This document shows positions 25,575 to 38,719 of a stretch of 64,000 bases of DNA, piece after piece. How positions within the stretch are numbered: the stretch's first letter is position 1; each line of letters opens with the position of its first letter. This DNA comes from Cymodocea nodosa (taxonomy: Eukaryota > Streptophyta > Magnoliopsida > Alismatales > Cymodoceaceae), in assembly GCA_036874045.1 (NCBI GenBank), contig CM072339.1, positions 19,351,501-19,415,500 on the forward strand, in the 5' to 3' direction. The notes beneath the pieces are model-generated. The model did no database searches and was not told where the DNA came from. It saw only the letters and a list, made by a program, of their open reading frames with translations. The translations under genes were made by a program, and so were the position numbers.

Positions 25575-28500
25575 AAAGTGAAATTACATTGTAGCTTAGT
25601 TGTGTGAGTGTAGCATTAGTTTAAGTTCTCTAATTCTTGTTAAATTTTTAATCTTACCTTTCTTGTGTATAACTTATTGTGCTCGTTTTATATTTATAAT
25701 TTAGATATTGTACGGTGAACGATGACCAGACTAAAAACATGAGATTAGAAAGTGAAAGATTAAAAAAGTAATTTCACTTTGAAAACAGTTTTGGAGTTGT
25801 TTGTAGATAACATTGAACAAATATTACAAAATAAACCATGTGAACAATAATTGAAACAACAGGTCTATCCCAATTAGTGTTGGATGCTTACGTATTTAGT
25901 CACTCATCATTTAAATTTAACTTCACAATTCTTTACAGTAACCATAAGTAGAGCAAGATTAATCAAATACACCCTAAGCTTTTTGAAATTATGACCTGTG
26001 TTTATTCTCAAGAGAGAAAAATCAAATGCCCCTCTTTTTTCTTCCTCACGTTTTCCTTTCTTATCCGTAAGCTGTAGACTTATAAATAATAGCTTGTGGA
26101 TCTTTTTCTCTTATTTTGACTTGGATACTCTTATACATATTCTAGTTATATTTTTTGAGGTTTTAGAACTTCTGTATATTCTAGAAATCAAGGCATATTT
26201 TAGGAGAAATTTTCGCTTCACCGCTGCAAGTGATTTTTTTTCTTTTTCTTTTTTTTTTTTTTAATTCAGACAACCTCTTTTCAGCCGCAAATCCTGCACT
26301 TGTGCGTCAAATTAGGATTTTTTATTTTTTTTTCTCTCTTGCGAATTAGAAATGTGAGGCGCTAAATCTGTAACTTCTTAAGGTTGAGGAATAAACCCTT
26401 TAGTCACTTGAGTTTAGACCCTAAATCTTAAATCTTTTAGTTACTTAAGAGGAGCAGTGATACTTGAGTGGGGTGGTGGTGCTCAACGATGAGCTTCTCC
26501 TTTTCTTTTATTCTTTTCTTTTCTGTTAGTTTTTAATTACGGATTACAAAATTATAAAGCCATTGGTATGAAATGTAACAGCCTGAAGTTGGCTACACAT
26601 TCAATGTTCTCCGTCACCTTCGTCATGTTGTGGGGGAGACAATGAAAGAGACGAGGGCATGGAGGTAAAAGGGTAAAATAGGATTAAAAAAAAAATTTAT
26701 TGTTTTGGTTTAACATAGGGAACAATCAACTATTTTAAAATTTTACCGGCATGGAAGCATTCACCGACCAATGCTTATTTAAATCCAGCAGCAGTGGCCG
26801 TATCAGTTGGGACTCTTTAATTTTATGCATTACCTTTGCAGGAGGAAAAATATTTGGAAAGAACATTGCAGGCGATTTTTCTCGGGAACGTCGCAGGCCA
26901 TTTCAGGGGACTCATCGTTGGAGTAATAATCTTTCTCTCGTATTTTGTAGATATGTAGCCCTTATTTTGTCTATTTTGTGATGTTAATCACTTAATCGAT
27001 GTAATTTATACTCCTTTGTATCATTAAAATTTGCCACATCTCAAAATTGATGTACCATACTTTATTATCAAATTAATCGATGATTTCGTCAAAAAAAACA
27101 AACTCCAAATTTGTCTATGATATATGTACATTTTACGATGCTTTCAGAAGCACACGTCTTGTGCACATGGCATGGCCTTCACCTTGCTCCTATTAATTAA
27201 CAATTTCATAGGAATTATCAATGGTAGTCAGTAGAATTACACTTCGACTTTACCTTAAAGAAGAGACAAAATGATCTCTTAGGTTTAAGCATAAACAAAA
27301 ACATCACCAATATCCAAAAAAAAAACTTAAAAGAAAGGAAACTAAAATTCAAATTCAAGAAAAACTATTACTATTATAAAAGGTTGCCATTAGAATTTGC
27401 TTTTATATTTTAGATGGTATGTTTAAATTTTTAAAAAGAGCTGATATCGAAGTCCGCCATGTACTGCCATATATCCTCTGATTAGCCTTATCAATTTTAT
27501 CTGAAACTATGGAACTCGCTTGAATCTGATATGTTTAAATCAAGTTTAACCTATCGTGATTTAACTATTTAGGACTATTTATGATTAAAATAAATTTAAG
27601 ATAATTATATGCATTTGATAGTATCTACGATCAATTGACAAACATCTTTATCTATTTTTATGTCCATTTATTACCCTACAAAAAATGGAGAGCTATGTGC
27701 AATGAGTGGTAAAAAGATAAATTGTGACAGTGGGCAACTCATATATACCTAGAAGATGGAGTTTTTAATCCCAAAAAATAGAGACTGCAGCAAACAATCT
27801 TTGGATGTTTATTATTTGAAGTTTACTGAGTCCAGTTTTCGGAGAAAAGACCCTAAACCTTTACCAAAATCAAGAGTTCAGGTATTAGTTTGTTTCAGCA
27901 AAAGAAGAATTTCAATAAGAATTCAGGAATTAGCTTACATGTCTGTGTTAGTGTGAAGATAAGCAATCAATATGCTAAGAAGATAAAGAGATTTCAATAC
28001 CAAAACCTAGAAACTATACCAAATGACTTCAGCTGTTTATCATTTAAGGTTTCTGTGTCCAGCATTCCAGCTTTTGAAGAAAGAAGTTAAATTTCTCTAC
28101 ATATCTTATGACCCTGATCGTAATAAGTGCAACCGTCAGACTACTAGAAACAAACTTCTTACTGTTATCAACTAAATTCTTTAACAATTTCCCTATCACC
28201 AAAATCATGGATGATAATGTTGGTTGTTCTTTCTAGGCCAAATTTCTATGAAGTGTCAAATAATAACCAAGAATCATCACAAAAATAAAGGTCCAAGTCA
28301 TTTATCACGTGGTGTGTATTCTGTTCTCGAGATTTATGTGAGGAAGCCTGCTATTTGCAAATCTCCAACTTTCTGGATGGTTAGAATTGACAAGGCACTG
28401 ATTAAACACTAAATGAGCAAATCTACCTCCAAATGCACTAGCCAATGCAGTAGTTTTTCCTTGAAAAAGAGGTACATGAGAATAAAAGATTTTCAGGTAT

Positions 28501-28942
28501 GCAATTTCCACAAGCAAACATGAACGATGAAAATGACATAATAAGAAAAAATTCATATTCCTCGAAAAAGGATCAGACTCAATCTTAACAGGCCATGATG
28601 GTAGGAATCTCACATGTATTTGATATAAATTCATCCAAAGTAAGCCCTATCTAATCAGATGAACGTGAACGACGGGAGATTCATCACACATAAATTGGGG
28701 AAAATCACCTCATAGAGATTAATTAAAAAGAGCACGTATATGGTGTAGCCATAGGATTATTGCCAGATCAAATGTTCCATATCAGACCAGAAATCTCCAC
28801 TTCAGGGTAGATTTCTCAAAATTCAATGAAAATGAATTAAAAATTCCACAAAATAATCAACCATAAGAATTTATTCAAGAAAGCATATACTTAAATAACG
28901 ATAGAAGGCACGACCAGAGAAAGGAAAACGAACAAAGGGCGA
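25575..28942. other. Intergenic, no gene supported
   Basis: AT-rich spacer. Open frames at 25998-26264, 26751-26981, 27756-28090 and 28224-28634 show no family motif. Two diverged, similar stretches occur at about 27795-27850 and 28030-28086 (TGTTTATTATTTGAAGTTTA versus TGTTTATCATTTAAGGTTTC, each followed soon after by TGTCCAG or GTCCAG). Part of the right end is the 3' UTR of the RCI2-like gene. Confidence 0.4.
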
Positions 28943-29250
28943 TCAAGCGACGGGCTGCCAGTGCTCACGGCGGTAACGCTCCCGCTCGGGGTCGACTGTA
29001 ACGATGACATAGATAGCGTAGATCACACCTGGGACGTAGCCGAGGATCGTCAGCAGCAGGCAGATGCAGAATTCCAGCTGGTGGGAAAACAGCAACATCA
29101 AAACGGTGGTGATCGGAATCGATTGGCCTAAGGTGTGGTATTCGCGGTGGTACTTACGCTGCAGCAGCCGTGGCGGAGGAAGACGCCCAGAGGCGGGATG
29201 AGGATGGAGAACAGGATCTCCAGGAACACGCAGCATCCGTCGGAGCACAT
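28943..29250 (-). CDS. RCI2/LTI6-type small hydrophobic membrane protein (UPF0057/Pmp3 family)
   Basis: Small two-span plasma-membrane protein of the Pmp3/RCI2 family, members of which are induced by cold and salt and affect membrane potential and ion balance. Two exons, 29250-29158 and 29077-28943, separated by an 80-bp GT-AG intron, give 75 aa in phase 0. Exon 1 encodes MCSDGCCVFLEILFSILIPP then LGVFLRHGCCS; exon 2 encodes LEFCICLLLTILGYVPGVIY followed by a charged tail ending EHWQPVA. The family signature PPLGVFLRxGC...EFxICLLLTxLGYxPGxIYAIY is complete. The cysteine-rich start and the hydrophilic tail beyond IYAIY place it with the longer, tailed members (like Arabidopsis At2g24040 and At4g30650) rather than with the 54-aa RCI2A/B type. 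Looks intact. Confidence 0.93.
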
Positions 29251-30915
29251 CTCCTAGTTGTTGTCGTCTCTCCCTCTCCCTCTCTTCCTTGCGTCTGTGA
29301 GCAGAGATCTGATTTCTTCGTTCGAACTTAACCAGTGGAGACCATCGATCTACGGACGATAGAGATTGAATGCAGTTCACACAGTTGGACGGTTAAGATT
29401 GCTTGCAATTGTCATCATTTCCTAAAATTAGAATCTTAAATAAATATAAATCTACAAACACAAATAAAATACACATAAAATATATTTGTAAATAATTTTT
29501 TCATTCATTTTTTTCCTTCCTTCGTTTTTTTTTTTTTTTTTTTTCTCTTTCACGTTCTTCTCGGTTTTCAATCTGTCACCTCTATGTTTTCCATATTTAT
29601 TATATCTTTATTTTTAAATGGATATTTGGTATACTCGCAGTGTATATATAAATTTTTTAAATCAAACGTGGCAGCAACTCATCTTTTCACTCTGCACTTT
29701 TCTTCGTAAGAGTATTTATTTTTTATAATACTTATATTTTTACTTAAATTTAAAATAAAAAAATCCATCTTAAGAATATTCACTGTTGCTAATAATCATC
29801 GTTTGACATGTAAATAACAACAATAATCTTCGTCCGTTTGCCACCACAGATCTGGAGTTTTGGGTCGTGGGAGCCCCTACGTCCACGTTTCCCGTAAACC
29901 ACCACCGAAGGTTGACCGAAGGGCCGGCCAATAAACCTCCTCCGAAGGTCATATCACATGAAAAGCATGCAATCTGACAAATTTATCGTCATTTATTAAA
30001 AAAAAAACAAATTTATCGTCACGAATCAAGCACGTGCATCTGGTCACGGGACTCACGTCCCATCATCTTTTTTTTTTTGCAAGATCTACCACATCCAACT
30101 CAAATAATTTCTCGGGTTAGTCAACTTTTCTCATCAAAAAATACTTGATTATAGTTTTTATTATTTTAGTTCCGTTATTTTTCAATCTTACTAAAAAAAT
30201 TTCTCATTTTTACTTGCATAAAAGTATTCGTTGTATATCGGTATTCTTTTAATCGGCATTTTTCTTTTTGATGTGTAGCCCGTGGTGGTCATGGCACAGG
30301 TCAAAAACACCACCTAACCGTGATTTTGAAAATAAAGAGAGAAAAAATCAACTCGCATTTTTATTTTAAAAACAATTATATAAACCACCTGAACAGGGAT
30401 GTATCAGAAGATACGTGGAAAAAGACCACAAAAATGGGGTCCTTTTTTCTGGTAATGCGATAATTAAAAGTAGGGCCCTTTCTACCAGTATTTAAAAAAA
30501 TTGCCAAAATTTAGATTTTTCCATTTAAAAAAATCTTTATTTTTTCACTTATGCTTTGAAAAAATAATACAAAACCCCAAGTATTATCCACAACCGTTCT
30601 GATGGCCGATGCCCTGACCTTATCTCCAGAAACGCGTGGCTCAGATTCGCTCGCCACGTCCATCCGACGTCACCAGGCACACCTTCGATACCTTTCGTTG
30701 CTCGGGAATCGCACCAATTTTGTTGTAATAATATCTTTATATTTACCAGATTTAAAATTCTGATTGACGTTTGTATGCAATATTTCTTATTTGAATCATA
30801 TTCAACATTATCTTTTAAATCATTTTAAATATTTACGCAAACGGAAAACGGTGACTTCTAAAAAAAAAAAAAAAAGCACGGTGACATATTCTGGATAAGT
30901 ACCGTAACACGTCCG
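29251..30915. other. Divergent spacer between RCI2-like and J8 genes
   Basis: AT-rich spacer holding the RCI2-like promoter (minus strand) and, at its right end, the J8 promoter. Several poly-T or poly-A runs occur (about 29526-29543, 30859-30874). No ORF of interest. Confidence 0.4.
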
Positions 30916-30920
30916 CTACG

Positions 30921-30928
30921 CCACGTCA
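30921..30928 (+). promoter_or_regulatory. ACGT-core element (CCACGTCA) upstream of J8
   Basis: CCACGTCA (TGACGTGG on the other strand) is a G/C-box hybrid ACGT element of the kind bound by bZIP factors in light- and ABA-responsive promoters. It lies about 40 bp upstream of a TATA box. A single short motif, so only suggestive. Confidence 0.35.
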
Positions 30929-30957
30929 TCCACCGTCCTCCCCTATAATTTTTAATC

Positions 30958-30967
30958 TATTTATACC
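30958..30967 (+). promoter_or_regulatory. Probable TATA box of the J8 gene
   Basis: TATTTATACC about 125 nt upstream of the ATG, followed by a CT-rich leader typical of plant genes. A second AT-rich candidate, CCTATAATTT, lies just upstream. Confidence 0.45.
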
Positions 30968-31091
30968 AAACTTTCTCTCCTTTCCTCACCCCGCTCCCCC
31001 AAATCTTCCCATCATCTTTCACTCAAATCTCTGGCCTCTCTGCTAATCCTAGGTCTTCTTCCTTCTCCTCGGGTTGCTTGTTAGTTGGTAG

Positions 31092-31846
31092 ATGGCTTTT
31101 GCTTCCGCTGGTAGAATCGGTGGGTCTTCTTCCGCCAGTTTTACGGCGAAGAAAGGGGGGAATATGGGTGGGTGTGGGAGGGTGGTGTGTGTTTCCACCT
31201 CTCCCCCTCATTCTTCTTTTGGGTTGTCTGATCAGTATAAGATGTTGCGGATCCAACCCGGTGCTTCCGAGTTGGAGGTCAAGAAGGCTTTCAGGCATCT
31301 CGCCTTGCAGGTTGCGATTGCAATAGTCTCTGGCTTTTTTTTTCCTTTTTTCTTTTGTCGATGGTCTCTGGTTAGAAGCTGGTGACGAAAAGCTTCTTCC
31401 TGCTTTGCATTTTATTGTTGTTCAATTGGGGTTTTTCTGGTTTTCATGCGTTGGTCGAATCTCTCACCTGGGATTACTTTATTGCAGTATCACCCAGATG
31501 TGTGCAAAGGAAGCAATTGTCGGGTTCAATTCCACAGGATCAATGAAGCCTATGATGTGAGTTTGTCGCTTCTACTTGTCGAACATTATTATTACCTTTT
31601 ATCGCCAAATCCGCAAAAACACTGACCATCTCTGTGATTACTGCACAGATTGTGATGACCAACCTGAGGGCCTCAGAGGAGGAGGAGGGGAACAGCTCCA
31701 CCGCCACCACCATGCAGGCCTGGGGAGAGGATGACGACCAGATGGGGGGCATGTACGACTCTAGTTGGGACCTCTGGGAGGAATGGATGGGTTTCGAAGG
31801 AGCTTGCACAAGAGACTACTCATCTCACATCAATCCATACACATGA
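31092..31846 (+). CDS. J8: Chloroplast J-domain protein, J8 type
   Basis: Small DnaJ-like co-chaperone predicted to stimulate stromal Hsp70 in chloroplasts, close to Arabidopsis J8 (At1g80920). Three exons, 31092-31310, 31488-31556 and 31649-31846, all in phase 0, give 161 aa against about 163 in Arabidopsis. Residues 1-45 are a Ser/Ala/Gly-rich, basic stretch typical of a transit peptide. The J domain starts at about [20 protein letters not shown]; the HPD motif that triggers Hsp70 ATPase is intact at residues 75-77 (YHPDVCKG), and [11 protein letters not shown] closes the domain. The short acidic tail with [20 protein letters not shown] is the J8 signature. There is no G/F or zinc-finger region, as expected for a type III J-protein. 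All splice sites are GT-AG. Confidence 0.93.
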
Positions 31847-33702
31847 ACAAATCAACCAGAGATGTGACGCCGTGCACAGGGGATGGGGAAGAAAACTGGC
31901 GATGGTGAGAAGTATGTAATCTGTACATATGTTGTTGGGTGGCATGACATGGTGTTCTTCCAAAGGAGCCTGTAAATTTCAATGCTTTGCTCCTCCAGCC
32001 CACGCGTACGTGTCTTCTTCTTTCCATTGAATTCAAACAATTGAAGATGTACAACTTGGGCTGTCTCAGCAGATGTACTGTCTTTTGGGATGGGAAGGAA
32101 ACTTCCGTTGATGATGGCATAACCATGAGCATGTATGCTCTTCATCTTTAAATTTAGCGTCTATATCCCCTAATTACCAATTTTTTGAGAACATACTCCT
32201 CAAAAAAATAATTAGCTCCATTGATAAAGAAATCACCACACTCCTTGAACGGGACATTGCTTTGGCAGGAACCAACAACAGATTAGCTGCTAAAATTAAT
32301 ATTCTTTTCTTTTATTAATTTTTTTATTTCATTAGTTTCACAATATATCATAAGGAAAAAGAATAGCTAGATCCGTGGGTAATTCTTTGAAAAAATTCTT
32401 TTTTATGTAACGTACATCATAAACAAATAATTATTTATGAGTAGACTATAAAAAGCTTATTCAGATTATTAACCATAATAATACATCAATAACAGATCAA
32501 ACATATTACTACATTTTAGAAAAAACAAATAATAATTTTTATTAAATATTTTAAATTCATTACCAAAAACTTACCAGGGTGAAGCTGAAAACTATCAATA
32601 ATAATGATTGGGTTTGGTCTATTAAATTACATGTTTGGTTCGAAAAATCTTTGAAGTTGATGTATATGGCTGGCCTAATTCATTTGCGGTCCACCTAGTT
32701 GACTCGAAGTCGAGTCATATTTAATACCAAATAATTGATAAATATTATATATAATATAGCTTATTTTATTAATATATACACATAGCTTAGATAATAACAC
32801 TATATTTAAATATAGAACTATGATTAATGAATGATATTAAAATATTAAAAGCATGTACATGTGGTTTAAAGAGGAATCCTTCCAGTAGTATCGGCCATTT
32901 CTATTATTTGATTCTTTTCAAACATGGCCCTTTGGATTGATATTTATGTCGCTTAAATTTACATCAACTTGTGTAATTCAATTCAGCAGTGAAAGCAACT
33001 GAATAATATAACAAAAATATCTTTGAATGATATGATTCAGAACTTACCCAACAGTTTAGACCAACAGCTGCTGATATGATTTGTCTTCTACCCTCCGAGG
33101 AAGGCAGATAATATAATTGATGCAGGTTTAAATTTATGCAAAAAAAAATACCATTAACAAAATGTTCTGAAACCCAGAAAGTCTAGAATAGTCGCCCCTG
33201 CGATACAACTGGGAATCCATTGCAATATCAAGCACTTCATGGTACAAGAATAACTGTGTTCTCCAAAATATCTACATCTAAATATTCATTTTAAATGAGA
33301 AATCACTCCTCACAGTAATATATATATATATATATATATATATCCCATTCCCATCACAAATGTCATGCAGCAATCATATTTGAAGCAAGTTATTCTCACC
33401 AAGGAATGAAAAAAATGCGGAAGACAAGTAAGAGTAGGTGGCAATCGGAGATCATGGAGGCAGATCTCAAGCATCGAATTATTTCCTTAACCACCAATCC
33501 TACAAGAACTAGATTTGATCTTTGTCAAAGAGTTCAAAATACAATTTTGATGTATAAATCCTGATCTTACAGTTGGTTCTATATACATGTAAAATGCAAA
33601 TATGAAAGGAAATAAAGCAGTTGAGTGATCATAATGATCATATAATCCATGGATCCATAGAACTTCTTTTCCAGTGATGAAAAGAGACGAATGAAGCCCA
33701 GT
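31847..33702. other. Intergenic, convergent 3' flanks
   Basis: Holds the 3' ends of two convergent genes. Overlapping open frames at 31830-32145 on the minus strand are antisense to the J8 3' UTR and carry no motif. A TA dinucleotide run lies at about 33317-33345. Confidence 0.4.
33317..33345. repeat. TA dinucleotide microsatellite
   Basis: An uninterrupted TA/AT run of about 28 bases. Simple sequence. Confidence 0.85.
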
Positions 33703-35139
33703 CTAGACCCTCAAGGCCACCTGATCCTGCCATGAAATCTTCCTCTTTGCATTGCCACTAGCTCCATTCTCAATGTCCCTGCATACTGATAGCTTGAGGT
33801 CACAAGAGGTTGGATTCACTTCCACTGGATGCTGCTTCAATGTTCTCTCCACCCCCAGTGGTTCCCATGCAATCTGAAAGTCTTCCTCATCTCCACTCTA
33901 CAAATACCAATATAAACGCATTGAGAAAATCACAACCAATGAGTGATCCAAGTATTTCCAAACGAAAGCAAGCGCATTTTGTTACCGGTATGGAGATCTT
34001 ATTCAAGTCTAGGACTTGGGAAGTACTCGCTACGACAGCCTCCGGTTGTCCGTGCTTCTTCTCTTTCAATGGGAATTTGCTTGGTTTTGGTATTCCTGGG
34101 TTTGTAGACTGATTCCCAAAAATAGTCGATGTCCTCTTAGTGGGTTTTTTCAAGGGTTTAGGCTTTGGGCACTGACGCTCGGGCATATACATGGTATTCA
34201 TTGACTGGCTTTTGTGTCTTATTAGACTTTTGTATTTTCGTCGCAAGAATCTGAAATGGGGAGAACCAGGAATGCTCAAACACTAAGCTATTTAGACGGA
34301 GCATTCATGATATGTAAATATCTAGCAAAATATAAGAGAAATATCCGATTACTTGACTTCTGCCGTAAGCTTTGATTTCTGGAGTTTTCTTGCCTGCAAT
34401 CTTTTCTTCATGCTTTGAGTTTCCTGTATAAAGAAGAATAATAACTAAATTTAACAAGAACACGGATTATTAAGTTTTCAAACGCTGGATTTCATTTATT
34501 AAGCATATAAGATATCTTACAAATCATATTTTCTGGGAAGGACAGAAAGGGATCTAACTTCTGGATGTATGGCGATTTCAAATCAAATACCGAATATTTT
34601 TCTAAGAAGATACCACAGGTCTCTGGGCCATGGTTAGATGGTAATAATAGGGTCAAAAACTTTGGAATTATTAATGGGTGGATGGATGGATGTGTTTGGA
34701 CATGAAAACACACAGCACGGGCTGCCGTTATTTTTGTCATCATGATTGATGAACACAACATATCCACCTGAGGAAGGAATGCAAAACAAATCAGATAAGG
34801 TAAAAGAAATAGGATGAGAACCCACGTTTCCCAGATGAGTTGTTTCATCAAAAGAAATCCAGAAAAACCACAGATCTATTGAGATCATGTTAGTACCAAG
34901 TCTGGTTATCAAAGTAAATACGAAGTCTCGAGGCTAGGAACACAAAATCCCTAATTTCTTTGGCATAAGGACCAAAAAGATAAAAGAACTGGAAACGTAA
35001 CAGATCAAGATCTCACCTTCACAAGATCCTCGTAATCCTGCAGAAGAGCTTGAAACTTGAACCTGGCTCTTGCCTCCTCCCCAACAACAGGATACACCGA
35101 AGGAGATGCCTCAAAAGGAGCCTTCCCCATCTTCTTCAT
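33703..35139 (-). CDS. Uncharacterised plant protein with basic coiled-coil motif (217 aa)
   Basis: Four exons on the minus strand: 35139-35017, 34423-34353, 34250-33986 and 33897-33703. All have GT-AG borders and joining phases, and give 217 aa. The N-terminus MKKMGKAPFEASPSVYPVVG is followed by a predicted helix (EEARARFKFQALLQDYEDLV) and then a strongly basic heptad-like region, MKKRLQARKLQKSKLTAEVK followed by FLRRKYKSLIRHKSQ. A K-L-TAEV-FLRR-Y block of this kind recurs in a small plant-specific family that I remember only as uncharacterised. A Pro/Lys-rich, probably disordered middle and a C-terminal block ending KRKISWQDQVALRV follow. The basic stretches suggest nuclear localisation, but that is inference. 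No single exon is a convincing ORF alone; the continuous phase is the main support. Confidence 0.8.
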
Positions 35140-35362
35140 CTCAAGTCCTTCCCAGAGAAGAACCAGATGTTATAGAACCGGGGTGGAAGACCCAGATGAT
35201 GAAAGTGGTATACACCACAGAAAAGGAAAAGAGAAGCAGGAGGAGGAGAAGAGATAATGGAGACGCAACAAAAAGGGGGACTGCGATGAAAGGGGAAGGT
35301 TCCTTCCCCCACCTGTTTTCTCTGTCTGGCAAGTCCTGACCATGACAAAAAACCAAAAGGCC

Positions 35363-35372
35363 CATATAAATT
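35363..35372 (-). promoter_or_regulatory. Possible TATA box of the 217-aa protein gene
   Basis: AATTTATATGGG on the minus strand, about 225 nt upstream of the ATG at 35139. No second element was identified. Confidence 0.35.
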
Positions 35373-35399
35373 GGGAATAGGAACAAGGCGTGGTTTCCC

Positions 35400-38300
35400 T
35401 TCCTTTGATGAAGATGGTGGCGGTAGAGTAGTGGTCGTGGTAGAGATTTTTCCCCCCCTCCACATCTGGGTCTTGCAGAAGAGGGGCATTTCAGGGATGT
35501 TGGTTGTGCATGTGTGTGTATGCGTAGTTTTTTTTGTTTATGGAGGTGGTAGTGGTGGAGGGAGAGATGTTGGGGGTTTGGTTGAATCAGAAGAAGCACT
35601 TGTTGAAGACACCTACCCATCCATCCGCATTTCCTCTACATCCCATTCCTCAGTCATCCTCTTTTTCCAACTGGGCCATCAGGGAATCAACGGGAAGGTT
35701 AGAAAGAAAGAAAGAAAGCTGGAGTCTGTAGAGACCAGACGGTGATGAAGGGTGGAAGGCAATGGACTAGTTTTTGACGTTGGCAGGTCTTGTATCCCGT
35801 TCCCACCTCTCTGCGTAACTGTGACAACTTTGGTTCCTTCCGTGGCTTACCTTACCCATCGTCTCCCGTGGTTTGGTTTGGTTTGGTTGGTGCCATGCGT
35901 TTGGACCAGAGTGATGATGGGTGCCGAAACGAAAAGCAGCAGATTTAAATGGCTTCTGTTTTGTGATGTGGTTGCTGCTCCTGCTACTGCTTTGTAACTT
36001 GAGACCTGTTCATAGTGATGTGATTTTCATGGTTACAGTCGTGTCAACTTACCTTCTCTCTCTCTCTCTCATCTTCCTCCACTTACTCAGCAAGAACCCT
36101 TCCTTGCTCTCTTTTTGCCAATTCTCTGGTCAATCTTGTGTCTTTTCTTGGAGCACATTCTCTGGCCATATTTTGATCTAAATACTCATCTTGCAGAGTT
36201 TTAAAAAAAAAAAAAAACTTCCTCTTACAAATATCCGGAGAGGGAAAACGGACGCCATGCCATGATTCTTTTTCTGGTTCCCAGAATGAACGATGTAATT
36301 TCAAGCGTTTCATGGGGTCGTCGAAAAAGGAAAATTCTTTGTTCAATTTTAGGTATGATCTGAACATGACTTTGAGTTGGAAAAATTGCTTAAAATATGA
36401 ATACTTCTAAAAGAATGGATATCATGAGATCTTAAATTATTATAAAAATTTTATTTGAATTCTTTTTTTCAATTTTATATTGATGCCAAGAGAGATAATC
36501 ATTAGAATAATTCAAGAGAGATATCTTTTTTATGTAAAGTCAAAATAATTTTGTCGTATTCCACGCTTGTCTGGACAAGATTTCAAGATTATACCAAAAA
36601 TCAACAAATATCTGTTATCTAAAATCCTACCCAAATATATGGTATTAGTAAAAACCCTTGGTTTTGTTTAATTGACTGCAATCTTAATATAATTAAATTA
36701 AATTATATAATAAAAATAAAATTCTGACGAGAAATATAAAACAACCAAAAGATTATATGAAGTATATCAATTTCATCATTAATTAAGCTCACATTTAGTT
36801 AAGAAAGTGATATTTCACTTGATTACTTACAATCGAATTTCAAAGCTTATAACGATAAAAACTCAAATATTGTGATTTAATCAAAGAATGAGATATGATT
36901 ACGTCACACATATCCTTTAGCTATATAAAAATCAATTGTAATAATTCAATTGACTAATAGCATCCATATTTCTCATCGAAATTTCAATCTTAGTAAACCT
37001 AAAAAATAAATAACCATCATTATTAAAAAAAATGTCATCTATATATAATAATAATAATACATAACCTGACACCCATCCTTGTAAATAACTGTTGTTATCT
37101 GCAGAACAGTCATCTGCTGTTCCTTATTCTAATCTCCCTGTTCACCTCCACCAGCCAAAAAAATAAAAAAATAAAAAATAAAAAATAAAAAATAAAAAAT
37201 AAAAAATAAAAAAGTCGGTCACATGTAGCTTTAAATAATTAAATCTGGGGCTTTGGAGGGCTGTCACAGAAATTGGGCCCACTCCCTCTTTATGTCTGGT
37301 TGTTGCATTTTAGAGGAAGAAAAGAAAGTCGTTTGCACGGCAAAGCCGACGAAGACGAGGAGCTTATCCACTGATACGGCGGTGGGGGTATTTTAGGAAT
37401 ATCAGAAAAAACGATTGGCCTTTGTATAGATAGAAATGTGAATTGAATGGGACGTTAACAAGTTTGATTTTTTAGGTTGTCTTAGACAATTGTCCGGTAG
37501 AACTGAGTTATAAGAGTACAATCTATGTTGAACACATAACTCGGCATAATGTAATTTTGATGTCTTAATATTATCAAACTATATTGTTTACTGATACGAT
37601 ACAAAGTTAAAATCGAACGTAAAAATGATCTAATACAAATAATGGATTCAAACCATATCATCGCTTTTTCCATTTCGTTGCAAGGCGAGAAAATACTTCA
37701 AAGTAAAGATCTCAGATAATAAATCAATAATATGATAACACGGTTAATATTGAAATTGGAAAAATATTCCTAAAGGTGTCTTTAACAAAACTCCCTCAGG
37801 GACATCTCTCTTCTTCTTCTTTTTTTTTTTACTTTTTTAAACAAAATTAAAATCTAATTATATAATTAATTCATCTATAGTATAACCTACTACGTATTAA
37901 AATTCCAACTTAATTCATGTTATCTTCGTTAATTTTTTTTATTTAAAACCAATGATCGAAATATAACAAAATTCGATTAAAAAATAATAATTCATGAATC
38001 GATACTTATTTTATTTAATGAAAAATCTAGGCACAGATGTTTCTCTTGAGGAAAACAATCCATTTATATTCAACGAAAAGTTCAAAAGATAAGAAATAAA
38101 AAGTCTAAAATAGTGGAAAATGAAAAATTTGTTAAAATACTTATTTTGTTATTATTATTATTTTATTTTATTGATCTTCTCATTTATTATTATTATTAAA
38201 ATATTATAAATTTACTTATTTATTATTTTTATTTATCCTCTCGTTTTATTTATTTTATTATTATTACGGAGTTCCAACTTTTTCTAGAAAGTGGGAAAAA

Positions 38301-38560
38301 CAATTCTTCAATTTCCAAATTTTTTTTAGTTTTCGTAGATAGAGTAAAGATGCATTTGATTATAAAGTTCTTCAACTCTTAGACACCTAAAGTGTTTGAC
38401 AGTTAAAAAATATCATCAAATAGATAAAATTCTTTTTATCAGAAAAATTAGATAGACAGATTTGTTTTTATCGGAAAATCATCCAATTAATTTTTATAAT
38501 TTTGTAAACACTGAACCTTCTTATGAACTCCCAACTTTTTGAATACAAATTAAAAAACTG
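35400..38560. other. Intergenic, AT-rich
   Basis: Promoter flanks and AT-rich spacer. Open frames at 35371-36367 overlap on both strands without motifs. An AAAAAT simple repeat lies at about 37155-37212. No transposon recognised. Confidence 0.4.
37155..37212. repeat. AAAAAT hexanucleotide microsatellite
   Basis: A run of AAAATA/AAAAAT units, about eight or nine copies. Simple sequence. Confidence 0.85.
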
Positions 38561-38719
38561 CCTCAATTTTCAAATGCAGTGCCGACCCAGTCGAAGTCCT
38601 TACCAAATCCCACGCTAAGATCTTATCCGCGGGCCGAAAGAAGCAGAGAATTCCCACGCGGGGAGAAAGAGATCCATTCTATCGGAACCTTTTCGCTGTT
38701 CTGGATCTTTCCTTCTCCA

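Noticed and set aside
26751-26981. 76-aa frame in spacer
   Set aside because: No recognisable motif, no splice context and no promoter seen.
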